NCBI RefSeq assembly: GCF_023100805.1 | Contig: NZ_CP095855.1 | Location: 6,055,001 to 6,119,000, forward strand | From: Chitinophaga filiformis | GTDB taxonomy: Bacteria; Bacteroidota; Bacteroidia; Chitinophagales; Chitinophagaceae | DNA: 64,000 nt | Direction of reading: 5' to 3' | Shown here: in pieces, positions 26,956 to 35,687 of the stretch | Layout: each line of letters begins with the position of its first letter | Numbering within the stretch: the stretch's first letter is position 1 | Program-made: the position numbers and the translations under genes | Notes under the pieces: model-generated | Database searches by the model: none | What the model was told of the DNA's origin: nothing | What the model saw: the letters and a program-made list of their open reading frames with translations, nothing else

Positions 26956-28329
26956 ATGAGAAAATGCATCCTGGCTGCCGCAGCCATGATCTGCTACCTA
27001 CCTGTGAAAGCCCAGACAGCGGAGTTATCGAACAGTGTAAAACAGGAATTTGTAAAAGCCTGGGACACCTACAAACGATACGCATGGGGCCATGACGTGC
27101 TATTGCCGTTAACGAAGCAGTACACAGACTGGTATGAAGCACCACTACACATCTCTCCCCTCGACGCATACAGCACCATGAAAGTGATGGGCCTTCAGAA
27201 ACAGGCCAGGGAGATAGAAAAATACATTACAGACAGCTGCAGTTTTAATACTGACGTATATGTGAAGACCTTTGATATGAATAAGCGTGTGCTGGGGGGC
27301 TTGCTTGCCATGTATTCCTACACACACAATCCGAAAGTGCTGGAGCTCACAAAAGATCTGGGCGACCGTTTGTTACAGGCCTTCAAATCGCCTACAGGTA
27401 TTCCCTACTACTGGGTGAACCTGAAGACGGGCAAGGCAAGAGGAGAAAAGGTGAACACGGCTGAAGCGGCAGCGTATACCCTGGAAATGGGCATCCTGAG
27501 CTACTATACAAAAGATCCGAAATATTACCAGGCAGCCAAGAAAGCAACGCTGGCCGTTTATGGCAGACGTTCTGCGATCAATCTTGTAGGAAACGTGATC
27601 AATACTGAAACGGGAGATTGGCTGGAGACAGTCAGCTTTATCGGCGCCGGCGGGGATGTCTTCTATGAATACCTGCTGAAGACCTGGCTGCTGTTTAAAG
27701 ACCCTGAGATCAAAACCATGTGGGAGCAGACCATCACTGCTGTTCACAGGTACGATGCGGAAGAAAGTGATACGGCATTGTGGTACAGGAAAACAGATAT
27801 GTACACGGGTGAGATGAAGAACAGCACAGTAACGCTTTATGATGCATTCCTCCCTTCGTTGCTGTGCATTGATGATGACGCTGAAAGAGCTGCCAAGCTT
27901 CAATCTACCTGGAATGGCCTGTGGAGGAAGTATGGACTGGAACCGATGATCTATGATTATCGTAAACAACTGCCTGCTGCTCCCTCCTATGAACTGAATG
28001 CTGAGATCATAGCGTCTGCCTGGTATCTGTACGATTATACAAAAGATACTACCTACCTGCAGATGGGTAAACAGTATTACAGCGATATACTGAAATATTG
28101 TAAAACGGTAAATGCCTTTTCATCTATAGCCGACGTACGGACAAAGCAACAACAGAACGGACTACCGACCTATTTCTTTGCAGAAACGATGAAATATTTC
28201 TACCTGCTGTTTACACCGGATACCGGTTTGAATACGGCGGAATATGTTTTCAATACCGAAGCGCATCCTTTCAGAATAGCAGATTTTAAAGCAGCAGAAA
28301 TAGAGAGACGGCTTGGTATCACATTATAA
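26956..28329 (+). CDS. Glycoside hydrolase family 47 protein (class I alpha-1,2-mannosidase type)
   Basis: 457 residues with a signal peptide (MRKCILAAAAMICYLPVKAQ). It follows the GH47 barrel in order: AWDTYKRYAWGHDVLLPL, SPLDAYSTMKVMGL, FDMNKRVLGGLLAMYSY, GIPYYWVNLKTGKA, NTAEAAAYTLEMGILSYYT, GAGGDVFYEYLLKTWLL, LNAEIIASAWYLYDYTKD, FAETMKYFYLLF and VFNTEAHPF, where the Thr binds the catalytic calcium. GH47 enzymes trim alpha-1,2-mannose from N-glycans in eukaryotes; bacterial members are fewer and act on alpha-mannosides. Secretion to the periplasm or beyond is likely. With GH130 and AraC this gives a mannoside theme. Confidence 0.87.
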   Translation: MRKCILAAAAMICYLPVKAQTAELSNSVKQEFVKAWDTYKRYAWGHDVLLPLTKQYTDWYEAPLHISPLDAYSTMKVMGLQKQAREIEKYITDSCSFNTDVYVKTFDMNKRVLGGLLAMYSYTHNPKVLELTKDLGDRLLQAFKSPTGIPYYWVNLKTGKARGEKVNTAEAAAYTLEMGILSYYTKDPKYYQAAKKATLAVYGRRSAINLVGNVINTETGDWLETVSFIGAGGDVFYEYLLKTWLLFKDPEIKTMWEQTITAVHRYDAEESDTALWYRKTDMYTGEMKNSTVTLYDAFLPSLLCIDDDAERAAKLQSTWNGLWRKYGLEPMIYDYRKQLPAAPSYELNAEIIASAWYLYDYTKDTTYLQMGKQYYSDILKYCKTVNAFSSIADVRTKQQQNGLPTYFFAETMKYFYLLFTPDTGLNTAEYVFNTEAHPFRIADFKAAEIERRLGITL

Positions 28330-28461
28330 GTTAACCAGCGCTATATACAGCAGAGAGGGTGTTTCAAAGTAATTGAGGCACCTTCTCTCTTTATACTTAT
28401 CTATCCCAACATGCTTGTTATTGTATACCTGCTTTGTTTTATATTGTGAAAAATATCAACC

Positions 28462-28722
28462 ATGAAAACAGTAGTAATCGGTGAATCATCCGGAGCCTCT
28501 ATGGAGACTATTATGAGCATTTACCCCAGGCACAAGGCCGTGATGGAAAAATATATCGAAAGTGGTGAGCTGATTGGTGCGGGGCCTTTTGCAGACAGGG
28601 GAAACATGGCCATTTTCAGGACGAGGGAAGCTGCGGAACAGTTTGTGCAGGAAGATCCGTTTATCCTGGAAGGAATGGTAAAGTCAGTAACGATCAGGGA
28701 CTGGATGGACGAGATGCTATAA
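28462..28722 (+). CDS. YciI-family protein
   Basis: 86 residues of ferredoxin-like fold. The conserved His of the family is in YPRHKAVMEKYIESGEL, and GAGPFADRGNMAIFRTREAAEQF gives the rest of the active-site pocket, with the C-terminal VKSVTIRDWMDE. These small dimeric proteins have a proposed His-Asp pair of unknown chemistry; a related domain is found in dehydrochlorinases and with sigma factors. The gene is alone and ends in a hairpin terminator. Confidence 0.85.
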   Translation: MKTVVIGESSGASMETIMSIYPRHKAVMEKYIESGELIGAGPFADRGNMAIFRTREAAEQFVQEDPFILEGMVKSVTIRDWMDEML

Positions 28723-28753
28723 GAGGATGCTTCAATTATCTGAAGCACCCTCT
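28722..28753. terminator. Hairpin between the convergent YciI and adhesin genes
   Basis: AGAGGATGCTTCA and TGAAGCACCCTCT pair over 12 of 13 positions with a 6-nt loop. The stem begins at the stop codon of the YciI gene, and TTCTTT follows. It can serve both strands. Confidence 0.7.
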
Positions 28754-28760
28754 CAGTTCT

Positions 28761-31187
28761 TTAACGGGCCAGTACCACAGTACCTCTCCTTAATACATCC
28801 CCGCAGATCGTTTTAGCTTTGATCATGTATATGTAGGAACCTGCCGGCTGCTCCATACCTTTGAAGGTCCCATCCCAGCAGTCGCCCGGGTAGCGTGTAT
28901 TAAACACGAGGTTTCCTACGCGGTTATATATGCTGAACTCGAATGTATTTGTTTCACCCCAGAACTTTAATCCGAAGCAATCGTTCTTACCATCGCCATT
29001 AGGTGTAAAAGCCGTTGGAATGGGCGAGCGCGTGAAAGCCAGTGCAATGTCCACATTCACGGTCACTGTTTCCACCTGCGTGCAGCCGTGTTCATCCATC
29101 ACCGTCACTTCATAGGTAGCTGTTTTTACCGGAGACACGACAGGATTTGCCACTAAGTTGTTCGCCATACCATTGGCAGGCTGCCAGTTGTAATAAACAC
29201 CTCCGCTGGCCTCAAGGAGCACTTCCGGATGCGCGCAGTCAATATCGCCAGATTTTGTAACCGCAGTAACCGGCAGGTCGTATACCTTTACCGGCACCAG
29301 GAAAGTGTCTGCAACGGCACAGGTATGCTGCTCCATGTAGATCTTAAAAGTGGAATCGCAGGTAGGCGCTACAGCGATCAGCGAATTGGTAGTCAGTAAT
29401 GAATCCCGGTCGGTATACCACTCATACACATCGGCGCCCCTGGCCTGGATCTCCACCGACTGCCCCAGGCACACCACCGGTGTATCCGGCATCACTCTCA
29501 TATCGGGTGCAGGATTTACAGTGATATTGATAGCAGATTTGCTGGTACAACCGTATATGGTGGTTGCGGTTATAGTATAGCTGGTACTGGTGAGCGGAGT
29601 AGCAACAGGATTGGGAATAATACTGTTGTTCAATGAAGAATCCGGCCACCAGCTGTAAGTAGCCGGAATATCGGAAACCGCTGAAAGCTGCAGACTGTTG
29701 CCGGCACAGATAGCGGTATCACTTCTTTTGGTAAATATGGGAGAAGGATTGACATAGATGGTAAGCGTGGCCGTGCCGGGGCAACCGGAAGCATCTACTC
29801 CGCTTACCTTATAGGTAGTTGTTACCGTGGGTGTTGCCACCGGATCGGGAATACTGTCTGATGATAATCCTGTGGCAGGCGTCCATTTATAGCTGATGCC
29901 ACCGGTAGCATTTAATTGTGCCGGTTTACCGGCGCAAAGCACCATGTTGGATAAAGTATTGATATTGGCCGAGCAGGGCGCTTTGATGCTGACGAGATAA
30001 TCTTCCACTTCTCCATCAGGCGCAAGACCGTTGGGCGTTCTAACAGCCTGCAGATCGGTTGACAAACGGAACCTGAATCCATACAGGGGAACCCTTCCGG
30101 CAATAAATCCGGCAGGCAGCGAGGTCCAGGTCAGTGTAGCCACTGTTGCATTGGGCGCTACTGTTGCAGTAACAGATTCATTCACCTCGAACATACCGTT
30201 GCGGTTATAGTCGAACCAGGCACTGAGATAGGCTGTTTTTCCCGTGGTATTTGTGAGTGGAACAGTGACATCATACACACCATTGCCATTATAGTCGCGG
30301 AAGGCTGTAACAGCTTCCTCATCCTGTCCCTGCTGATTATCGTCGCTCATACCAACAGCATCTGCATCGCCGGCAATACTGCCCAGTTTCAGGTTAGTAT
30401 CCCATGCAGTGGCCGGCAATGGCGCCTGGGCATTACAGGGGTTTTGTGTAGCGTATACCAATTGATGTGTAGCATAGCCATAACTGGCAGGCAGGTCGCC
30501 TTCATCCACCGCTTCAATAATGCCAAAGGCAACAGCACTGCTGCCGTGTGTAGACCTCAACAGGCTGACGTCTACCTTTACATTTCCTGTTGCCGGTACG
30601 TCGGTAGCTACGATCGGTAATTGTCCGACGTTAGGTGTTCCTGCATATGTTTCTGTAATGCTGATCGTTTGTGTACCGCAACCGGATGCAGGATTATTTA
30701 CCTGCGATGAATTCCTGAAGAATTCCAGCGTGCGCCAGTTGCCGGCGGAGGTAGTCATGGTCAGCGTTTCCAGTGAATTACTTGCTTCTGCATCGCTGGC
30801 TACCAATGTAAAGGCAATTGGCTTCCCACGGCGGGTAGCCTTCACAGTAAGCGTGAAATTGCTGTTGTTGAAATTGTTCGGAGCAGCAATGGCCGGCTTG
30901 ATGGCCGGATCAGAAAAGTTGTACAGGTTTTTCAGGATAGCGCCATTCCAGGTATTCATAATACCGGGTGCAAGAGGCGTTCCCGCCACACCTGAAAAGG
31001 TGGCAGTGATGGTAAGCCCATCAGCGGTAATAAATGTTTTCGTAATTCCGTCTTCAATCTTCACATCAGCCCAGTCCATCCACCACACAAGGTTTTTCAA
31101 AGATCCGGCCCCTTTATCGGCCAGTTGCGCAAATGACTGAGTATGAAACCATAACAGGAATGTGGATAGTAGTAAAAATTTTGGCAT
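28761..31187 (-). CDS. Secreted multidomain protein with GEVED and PKD/Ig-like repeats and a type IX type B sorting domain
   Basis: 808 residues with a signal peptide (MPKFLLLSTFLLWFHTQSFAQ). An N-terminal CshA/choice-like beta domain (TWNGAILKNLYNF) occupies about residues 20-230. A GEVED domain follows (DYNGNGVYDVTVPL, then DGEVEDYLVSIKAP), and then repeated Ig-like units with the wording ATPTVTTTYKVSGVD, VATPLTSTSYTITAT and SPVKTATYEVTVMD. The end (FTPNGDGKNDCFGLKFWG, NRVGNLVFNTRYPGDCWDG, QPAGSYIYMIKA) is the gliding-motility-associated C-terminal domain that targets proteins to type IX secretion. A role in surface adhesion or motility is likely. It stands alone. Confidence 0.88.
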   Translation of the reverse strand: MPKFLLLSTFLLWFHTQSFAQLADKGAGSLKNLVWWMDWADVKIEDGITKTFITADGLTITATFSGVAGTPLAPGIMNTWNGAILKNLYNFSDPAIKPAIAAPNNFNNSNFTLTVKATRRGKPIAFTLVASDAEASNSLETLTMTTSAGNWRTLEFFRNSSQVNNPASGCGTQTISITETYAGTPNVGQLPIVATDVPATGNVKVDVSLLRSTHGSSAVAFGIIEAVDEGDLPASYGYATHQLVYATQNPCNAQAPLPATAWDTNLKLGSIAGDADAVGMSDDNQQGQDEEAVTAFRDYNGNGVYDVTVPLTNTTGKTAYLSAWFDYNRNGMFEVNESVTATVAPNATVATLTWTSLPAGFIAGRVPLYGFRFRLSTDLQAVRTPNGLAPDGEVEDYLVSIKAPCSANINTLSNMVLCAGKPAQLNATGGISYKWTPATGLSSDSIPDPVATPTVTTTYKVSGVDASGCPGTATLTIYVNPSPIFTKRSDTAICAGNSLQLSAVSDIPATYSWWPDSSLNNSIIPNPVATPLTSTSYTITATTIYGCTSKSAINITVNPAPDMRVMPDTPVVCLGQSVEIQARGADVYEWYTDRDSLLTTNSLIAVAPTCDSTFKIYMEQHTCAVADTFLVPVKVYDLPVTAVTKSGDIDCAHPEVLLEASGGVYYNWQPANGMANNLVANPVVSPVKTATYEVTVMDEHGCTQVETVTVNVDIALAFTRSPIPTAFTPNGDGKNDCFGLKFWGETNTFEFSIYNRVGNLVFNTRYPGDCWDGTFKGMEQPAGSYIYMIKAKTICGDVLRRGTVVLAR

Positions 31188-31489
31188 CAGATTATATAAT
31201 TATAGGGATCGTTTTTCAGGTATAGATATGCGTCTATGGCTAACTATTTCATTTTCATCACCTACGGCCAAAACAAGCTACTACAGCGGCTTTCAAGTAT
31301 GTTCTCCTGTAAAATACATCAAAATAGTAAAAAAAATAATAATTTAAAATAGTAACTGGCCTCTATCATATAACAAAAAATGTATATTTGCAACCAGTTT
31401 ACATTAGCCTGGGACAAATCATTGACTGCGAATAGCTTATTACTGCATCATAAACCTCTTACCTGATTACACACTACAACCCTATACAT
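31188..31489. promoter_or_regulatory. AT-rich divergent intergenic region
   Basis: About 300 bp without a gene separates the adhesin gene and the plus-strand membrane-protein gene. TATATTTG at 31383-31390 matches the TAnnTTTG -7 element in the plus direction, about 100 nt upstream of the start at 31490. No -33 box is convincing. Confidence 0.4.
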
Positions 31490-32488
31490 ATGAAAAGAAG
31501 AATTATCTGGGGCGTACTGCTCCTACTTACATTCCTGATATGGTATACCTGGATGCCGGCAGATATGTACCTGTTTATGCCGGTTTTCCTGGCCATTGTC
31601 GGGGGTATTTTATGCTTCATCTTTATGGCGCAGACATTTGCAGACTTTACAGACATAGAAGAGATCACACAATGGGACAGACATCCCAAACAGTGGTATC
31701 ACAATATGGCGTTTGTATGTATACCTGTTGCAATCGTACTGATGATCGTATTCGGGATGCATTACACTAAACTGGAGAACGAGGAATTGAAACAGTTCGG
31801 TGAAAGAGTGCCTGCTACCATCGTAGATGGTTATTACAGGAAAAGCTCCAAAAGCAGCACTTACAAATTGACAATATCCTACTACACCAAACAGGGGAAA
31901 CATGTACGTACCCAAAAGGACGTAGAAAGCGAACAATATGAACATGCCAGCAAAGGCCAGCATGTGGAAGTGATCTATTCCACCAAACATCCCTCTCTTG
32001 TGAAGATCTTGCTGGGAGACGAAATGGTAGAGGAATTTACAGGTATCAAAAGCAGGAATCTGACCCTTGAAGACATGTCAAAGATGCTGAACATGCCGGG
32101 CGACAGCATTCTGCCGGCCTTGAACAAGATCAGCTATCGCTGGACAACAGCTGATGATGACAGCACCACTTACATGAACGAGAGCAAAAAGGTCTTCTTC
32201 AGCGCCGAGCCACATGTACGCGTGACTTATGTTGCGATGCGCGATGGTTTCGTGAGCATGATGGACGATATCCGTAATTCGGGTTTCAAAAAGGAAGCAA
32301 CAGACACTACTGCCCGTGAAAACCAGATAGGCACCTTGTCGATCTATACCAAAGGTGATCTGAAGCTGGTAGTACATAAAAAGCAGCTGGAACGTGAGGT
32401 AGATCAGAATGACAATTCTTCCATTATTGCTGCGGCAGCGGGCCTTAATACGGAGACGGCTCTGGTGGTGACTATGTTCAGGAATTAG
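31490..32488 (+). CDS. Membrane protein with a DUF3592-like domain
   Basis: 332 residues. Two hydrophobic helices at the N-terminus (IIWGVLLLLTFLIWYTW, then LFMPVFLAIVGGILCFIFMA) and a third near residues 75-90 are followed by a beta-rich soluble domain (VPATIVDGYYRKSSKSSTYK, SYYTKQGKHVRTQKDVES, KGQHVEVIYSTKHPSLVKI) resembling DUF3592. A C-terminal segment of about 150 residues (NLTLEDMSKMLNMPGDSI onwards) is not recognised. Its role is unknown. It is the last chromosomal gene before the tRNA-anchored island and has its own terminator. Confidence 0.72.
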   Translation: MKRRIIWGVLLLLTFLIWYTWMPADMYLFMPVFLAIVGGILCFIFMAQTFADFTDIEEITQWDRHPKQWYHNMAFVCIPVAIVLMIVFGMHYTKLENEELKQFGERVPATIVDGYYRKSSKSSTYKLTISYYTKQGKHVRTQKDVESEQYEHASKGQHVEVIYSTKHPSLVKILLGDEMVEEFTGIKSRNLTLEDMSKMLNMPGDSILPALNKISYRWTTADDDSTTYMNESKKVFFSAEPHVRVTYVAMRDGFVSMMDDIRNSGFKKEATDTTARENQIGTLSIYTKGDLKLVVHKKQLEREVDQNDNSSIIAAAAGLNTETALVVTMFRN

Positions 32489-32503
32489 CTATTTTCTCCC
32501 GAT

Positions 32504-32538
32504 AAAAAAGGCGTCTGGTTTATTCAGACGCCTTTTTT
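32504..32538 (+). terminator. Rho-independent terminator of the DUF3592-like gene
   Basis: AAAAAAGGCGTCTG and CAGACGCCTTTTTT form a perfect 14-bp stem with a 7-nt loop and a T run, starting about 15 nt after the stop. Confidence 0.9.
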
Positions 32539-32604
32539 ATTAACAGAAAAATTTGGCTATTTTTTGAAAGCTTATTAATTTGGTTTGCTCTCTGAGAGAT
32601 ACTT

Positions 32605-32678
32605 CGGGATGTAGCGCAGCCCGGTAGCGCGCTTCGTTCGGGACGAAGAGGCCGCAAGTTCGAATCTTGTCATCCCGA
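32605..32678 (+). tRNA. tRNA-Pro (anticodon CGG)
   Basis: A 74-nt cloverleaf without an encoded CCA. The acceptor stem is CGGGATG/CATCCCG, the D arm GCGC..GCGC with GGTAGC, the anticodon stem CTTCG/CGAAG with loop TTCGGGA (anticodon CGG), the T arm GCAAG-TTCGAAT-CTTGT and the discriminator A. The 3' end is the attachment site of the integrated element that follows: the last seven tRNA bases start a roughly 420-bp segment that recurs at 48913. Confidence 0.93.
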
Positions 32679-32701
32679 CGAAACACACCTTAATTCGTTT
32701 T

Positions 32702-32736
32702 AAAGCCCGCAAATAGTCAATATTTGCGGGCTTTTT
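32702..32736 (+). terminator. Terminator hairpin after tRNA-Pro
   Basis: AAAGCCCGCAAATA and TATTTGCGGGCTTT form a perfect 14-bp stem, loop GTCAA, followed by TTCTTTTT. The copy at 48944-48978 keeps the stem with one substitution. Confidence 0.85.
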
Positions 32737-32780
32737 CTTTTTCCAGCCTATCAAATTATATCAATTCATACCAATCTATC

Positions 32781-32825
32781 CGTGAGTAATTCCGTGAGTA
32801 ATTTTTTTACCGAACATTACTCACG
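32781..32825 (+). promoter_or_regulatory. Repeated 10-mers upstream of int, candidate recombinase arm-type sites
   Basis: CGTGAGTAAT occurs at 32781 and 32793 (12-bp period) and in inverted form as ATTACTCACG at 32816. In the second att segment one 12-bp unit is missing and the inverted copy is altered (AGTACTCGCC). Spacing and position between att and int fit integrase or excisionase binding sites; this is inference. Confidence 0.5.
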
Positions 32826-32975
32826 AAAACCGTTGTAACTCTTTGGCATTCAAAAAGTAATATCATTTTTTCTGTTGCCTTTTGGTGCCGTTTACGTGAT
32901 GATTTCACTGCCCGGCGGTGAGTGGACTGTGAGAGTGATAACAAACGGCATTAAAAACCTAAAAAATGAATTGTT

Positions 32976-34247
32976 ATGAATGCACAAAACACATTTGGCA
33001 TTGACTTCATTGTGCGCAATGTCAAAGGCTCAAAGGATCTTGCAGTAGTATACGCTAGAATCACGTTAAACGGAGGCGAGCCTGTAGAAATCAGCCTCAA
33101 GGATCAAATTCAAAAGGATCAATGGAATTCAGAATCGGAAACAGTAAAGGGCAAATCTGAGGCAGCAAGACTTCTAAATAACCATATTGACAATGTCAGG
33201 TTCAACCTTAAACGGATTTATAAAGAACTTGTCGATAAATGTGAGCCTTTCGAAGCAGAAGACATAAAAACGATCTATACCGGAAAGCAGGTGGTCAAAA
33301 ATAAAGATCACACTGTAATGGCGTTGATAAAATTGCATAAGATTCATGAGGGAAAAAATCTCGCGCCAGGGTCACTTAAAAACTTTGGCGCTACTGCGGC
33401 CTATGTGGAAAATTTCATAAAGTATAAGTATAACAAGGAGGATATACATGTTTCCCAATTGGATTTTCCCTTCATAAAGGAGCTTGAAACCTACATCCCT
33501 CTTCATCCTTTAAAGAAGCATGATCCCTGCCACATTAACGGAACGGCAAAACACTTGGACAGGCTAAAGCAAATAGTAGGCTGGGGCAAACTGATGAAAT
33601 GGTTAAAGGAAGATCCTTTTGTAGATTTTGCGCCTTTCAGAATAAAGACGAAAACCAAGAAGCTCAAATGGCACCAGATCGTGGCATTGGAGAAATTAGA
33701 TCTTGTTACACCGGAATTAGCTTACGCAAGAGACCTTTTTATTTTTAGTTGCTATACCGGCTTTGCCTTTGCTGATGTTATGGCACTGACTATGGACAAT
33801 TTTGACGTCACACCATCAGGCACGTTCTGGTGCAACCATTATCGATTAAAATCCGAAGAGTTCACCGCGGTCCCTATCCTACAAACTGCTGTCGCAATTA
33901 TCAAAAAGTATAAAGACGATCCACGAGCAGTGGCTAAGGAAAAGGTTTTTCCGCCAATCACCAATCAGGAAGTCAATCGTTGTCTTAAGATCCTACAGGA
34001 GCTTGCCAGGATTCCGTTCACCCTTACCTTCCACATTGCTCGCCATACCTTCGCTTCAACTGTTGCGTTAAAAATGGGTGTGGATATTAAGGTTGTGCAA
34101 ATGATGATGGGCCATGCTAAAATCACAACGACCGAAGGGTATACAGAAGCGGACGAAGAATGGATTGAAGAAGAAACCAAAGGACTGGAAAATAAGATTA
34201 AAGAAAGAAAACAACTGCTGTCACCTATCGAATTGTTGGAGGTATAA
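32976..34247 (+). CDS. Tyrosine recombinase (integrase) of the Bacteroidota conjugative-element type
   Basis: 423 residues. The N-terminal arm-binding region starts MNAQNTFGIDFIVRNVKG; a SAM-like core-binding domain lies about 100-215 (MALIKLHKIHEGKNLAPGSL). The catalytic domain has FIFSCYTGFAFADVMALT, where the first Arg of the canonical tetrad is absent, as is usual for IntDOT-like enzymes, then FHIARHTFAS (H-x-x-R), MMGHAKITTTEGYT (His and nucleophile Tyr). It sits 300 bp from the tRNA-Pro end and is expected to integrate and excise the island there. It appears intact. A small HTH protein, probably excisionase, follows. Confidence 0.92.
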   Translation: MNAQNTFGIDFIVRNVKGSKDLAVVYARITLNGGEPVEISLKDQIQKDQWNSESETVKGKSEAARLLNNHIDNVRFNLKRIYKELVDKCEPFEAEDIKTIYTGKQVVKNKDHTVMALIKLHKIHEGKNLAPGSLKNFGATAAYVENFIKYKYNKEDIHVSQLDFPFIKELETYIPLHPLKKHDPCHINGTAKHLDRLKQIVGWGKLMKWLKEDPFVDFAPFRIKTKTKKLKWHQIVALEKLDLVTPELAYARDLFIFSCYTGFAFADVMALTMDNFDVTPSGTFWCNHYRLKSEEFTAVPILQTAVAIIKKYKDDPRAVAKEKVFPPITNQEVNRCLKILQELARIPFTLTFHIARHTFASTVALKMGVDIKVVQMMMGHAKITTTEGYTEADEEWIEEETKGLENKIKERKQLLSPIELLEV

Positions 34248-34319
34248 ATTATTGGGGAGTAGGGAGAGTATGGGATATAAGCTCTTCCATTAAAGTGAGT
34301 TTTCGGCAAAACTCATTTT

Positions 34320-34646
34320 ATGGGAGAGCTGACTAATGATCCTAAAGGAACTGGAGGACTACTTGTGCCTTGGGTTACTTTGGAAGATCTCAAGAGGTTT
34401 AAGATAGAACTACTGGAAGAAATACTGCAGTTATTAGGGAAAAGCCATAACGAAGAACCGAAGAAGTGGCTAAAAACTTATGAGGTACGAAAACTATTAA
34501 ATGTATCCGCCGGTACATTACAAACACTACGACTAAATGGAACGTTACCATATACGAAACTTGGAGGCGCTCTATATTATGACTATAAGGATATAGAAAG
34601 GCTTTTGGACAAAGAGAAAAGAAACTTGCGTAATCCCCGTAAATAA
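34320..34646 (+). CDS. Excisionase-like helix-turn-helix protein (HTH_17 type)
   Basis: 108 residues. The C-terminal half is a winged MerR-like HTH: KKWLKTYEVRKLLNVSAGT, LQTLRLNGTLPYTKLGGAL, YYDYKDIERLLDK, ending in basic KRNLRNPRK. This is the domain of recombination directionality factors and small regulators in Bacteroidota mobile elements. It lies 72 nt after int. The tail of a second copy, ending in the same NEKRNIRNPRKK wording, is preserved at 55364-55468. Confidence 0.82.
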   Translation: MGELTNDPKGTGGLLVPWVTLEDLKRFKIELLEEILQLLGKSHNEEPKKWLKTYEVRKLLNVSAGTLQTLRLNGTLPYTKLGGALYYDYKDIERLLDKEKRNLRNPRK

Positions 34647-34668
34647 AAAAAAGGGGGCTTCCTTTTTT
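34645..34668 (+). terminator. AT-rich hairpin after the excisionase-like gene
   Basis: AAAAAAGG-GGGCTT-CCTTTTTT gives an 8-bp stem and T run immediately after the stop codon. Confidence 0.6.
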
Positions 34669-35132
34669 ATTAATACTCTGAAGGCAGAAGCAACAAATTA
34701 TCGCATAAATAACGTTGTACTATATACGTAATAAAATAACACGAAGGCATTTATGCAACTATTTGAAATGCAGTATACCTTCTCAATCGAAAGTATACTC
34801 TTTAACAAAGCCGGTGAGCTTAGCCCGTCAGAACGCTATTTACGGGCATTTTCCGGCTAATTGCGCCGTTGAATTTCTTAGAAGAAGCGCCTTCAGTTGT
34901 ACAGGAACGCAGTAATAACGCTCACGATTATGCCTTGCAAATATATGCTCAGCAGCATTTTGTAGATAAAACTGGTGGATGCCACCATTTTTTAATGGTC
35001 TGAGGCTGCGCTATGACGCCATAACTGAAGTACAGCATCACTTAATTACATAGTTAAGTAGGAATAGATTTTTTTCTAACAAATAATAACAAAAAGGGGA
35101 TGATGACACACGGTCATCAGCTCCCCTTATTA
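34669..35132. other. Non-coding stretch after int-xis
   Basis: No credible gene: the frames present are short and of random composition. It is AT-rich and holds small hairpins (for example GGTGGATGCCACC near 34973). It ends just after the stop of the minus-strand gene at 35133. Confidence 0.5.
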
Positions 35133-35687
35133 TTATTTCCATGCATATTTTTGACCTTCCAGGATTTCCAACTCCTCACATACGATAGTAATTACACTAT
35201 CCAGCAATATTGCCTGACCAGTTGTACATCTGCCCCAATATGTATGCATTCCATTCTGGATGATCGTCTCACCGTGCGCCTTCAACTTCTCACCTAACCA
35301 ATTCTCAACAATCCACCATTCATATACCTCAGATGACCTCTCTTCCGCTTCCTCAAGCAGCTCAATTCGCTGCCTTAAACCGAATATCTTACTTTCTATC
35401 GCTGTCCTCAATTGTTCTTCCAGTGGCTCTTCCAGCTGATTTTCCAAAGCATCCAATTCACTTTCAACTTCCTCCTGAAGACATTCTTTTTCATTTTTAG
35501 AGTAGGTATTTCCCTCGGAGTCCTCGTAATAATATAAATTTTCAAGGTCGTCGTAACTGAATGGCGCTTCATCATGATCTGCCGAAGTTTTCGGAATATA
35601 TTCTACAATCTGTGTGACATTTGCGATAACATTAACCTTTACGAATTCTCTTTTGATCTCTTGATTTTTAATGCTGTTAGCTTCCAT
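35133..35687 (-). CDS. Hypothetical acidic protein of a mobile-element-associated family
   Basis: 184 residues from the ATG at 35687 (MEANSIKNQEIKREF). The middle is an acidic coiled coil (ECLQEEVESELDALENQLEE, then FGLRQRIELLEEAEE). The C-terminal part, SEVYEWWIVENWLGEKL and TYWGRCTTGQAILLDSVI, resembles hypothetical proteins that I know from plasmids and conjugative elements (yWGR-tTGQ wording). No function is established. It is isolated within the island, with about 1.1 kb of non-coding sequence upstream. Confidence 0.7.
   Translation of the reverse strand: MEANSIKNQEIKREFVKVNVIANVTQIVEYIPKTSADHDEAPFSYDDLENLYYYEDSEGNTYSKNEKECLQEEVESELDALENQLEEPLEEQLRTAIESKIFGLRQRIELLEEAEERSSEVYEWWIVENWLGEKLKAHGETIIQNGMHTYWGRCTTGQAILLDSVITIVCEELEILEGQKYAWK

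Larger units (their letters stand above)
32671..33092 (+). repeat. First copy of the att / integrase-start segment (tRNA 3' end to codon 39 of int)
   Basis: From CATCCCGACGAAACACACC to GTAGAAATC this segment is almost the same as 48913-49322 (410 bp). It includes the end of tRNA-Pro, the tRNA terminator hairpin, the int upstream region and the first about 120 bp of int. The two copies differ by scattered substitutions and a 12-bp deletion in the second. This arrangement is expected when two related elements integrate one after the other at the same tRNA end. Confidence 0.9.

Noticed and set aside
34715..35297. Short plus-strand frames after the excisionase-like gene
   Set aside because: Random composition, no start signals, and the right part is antisense to the gene at 35133-35687.
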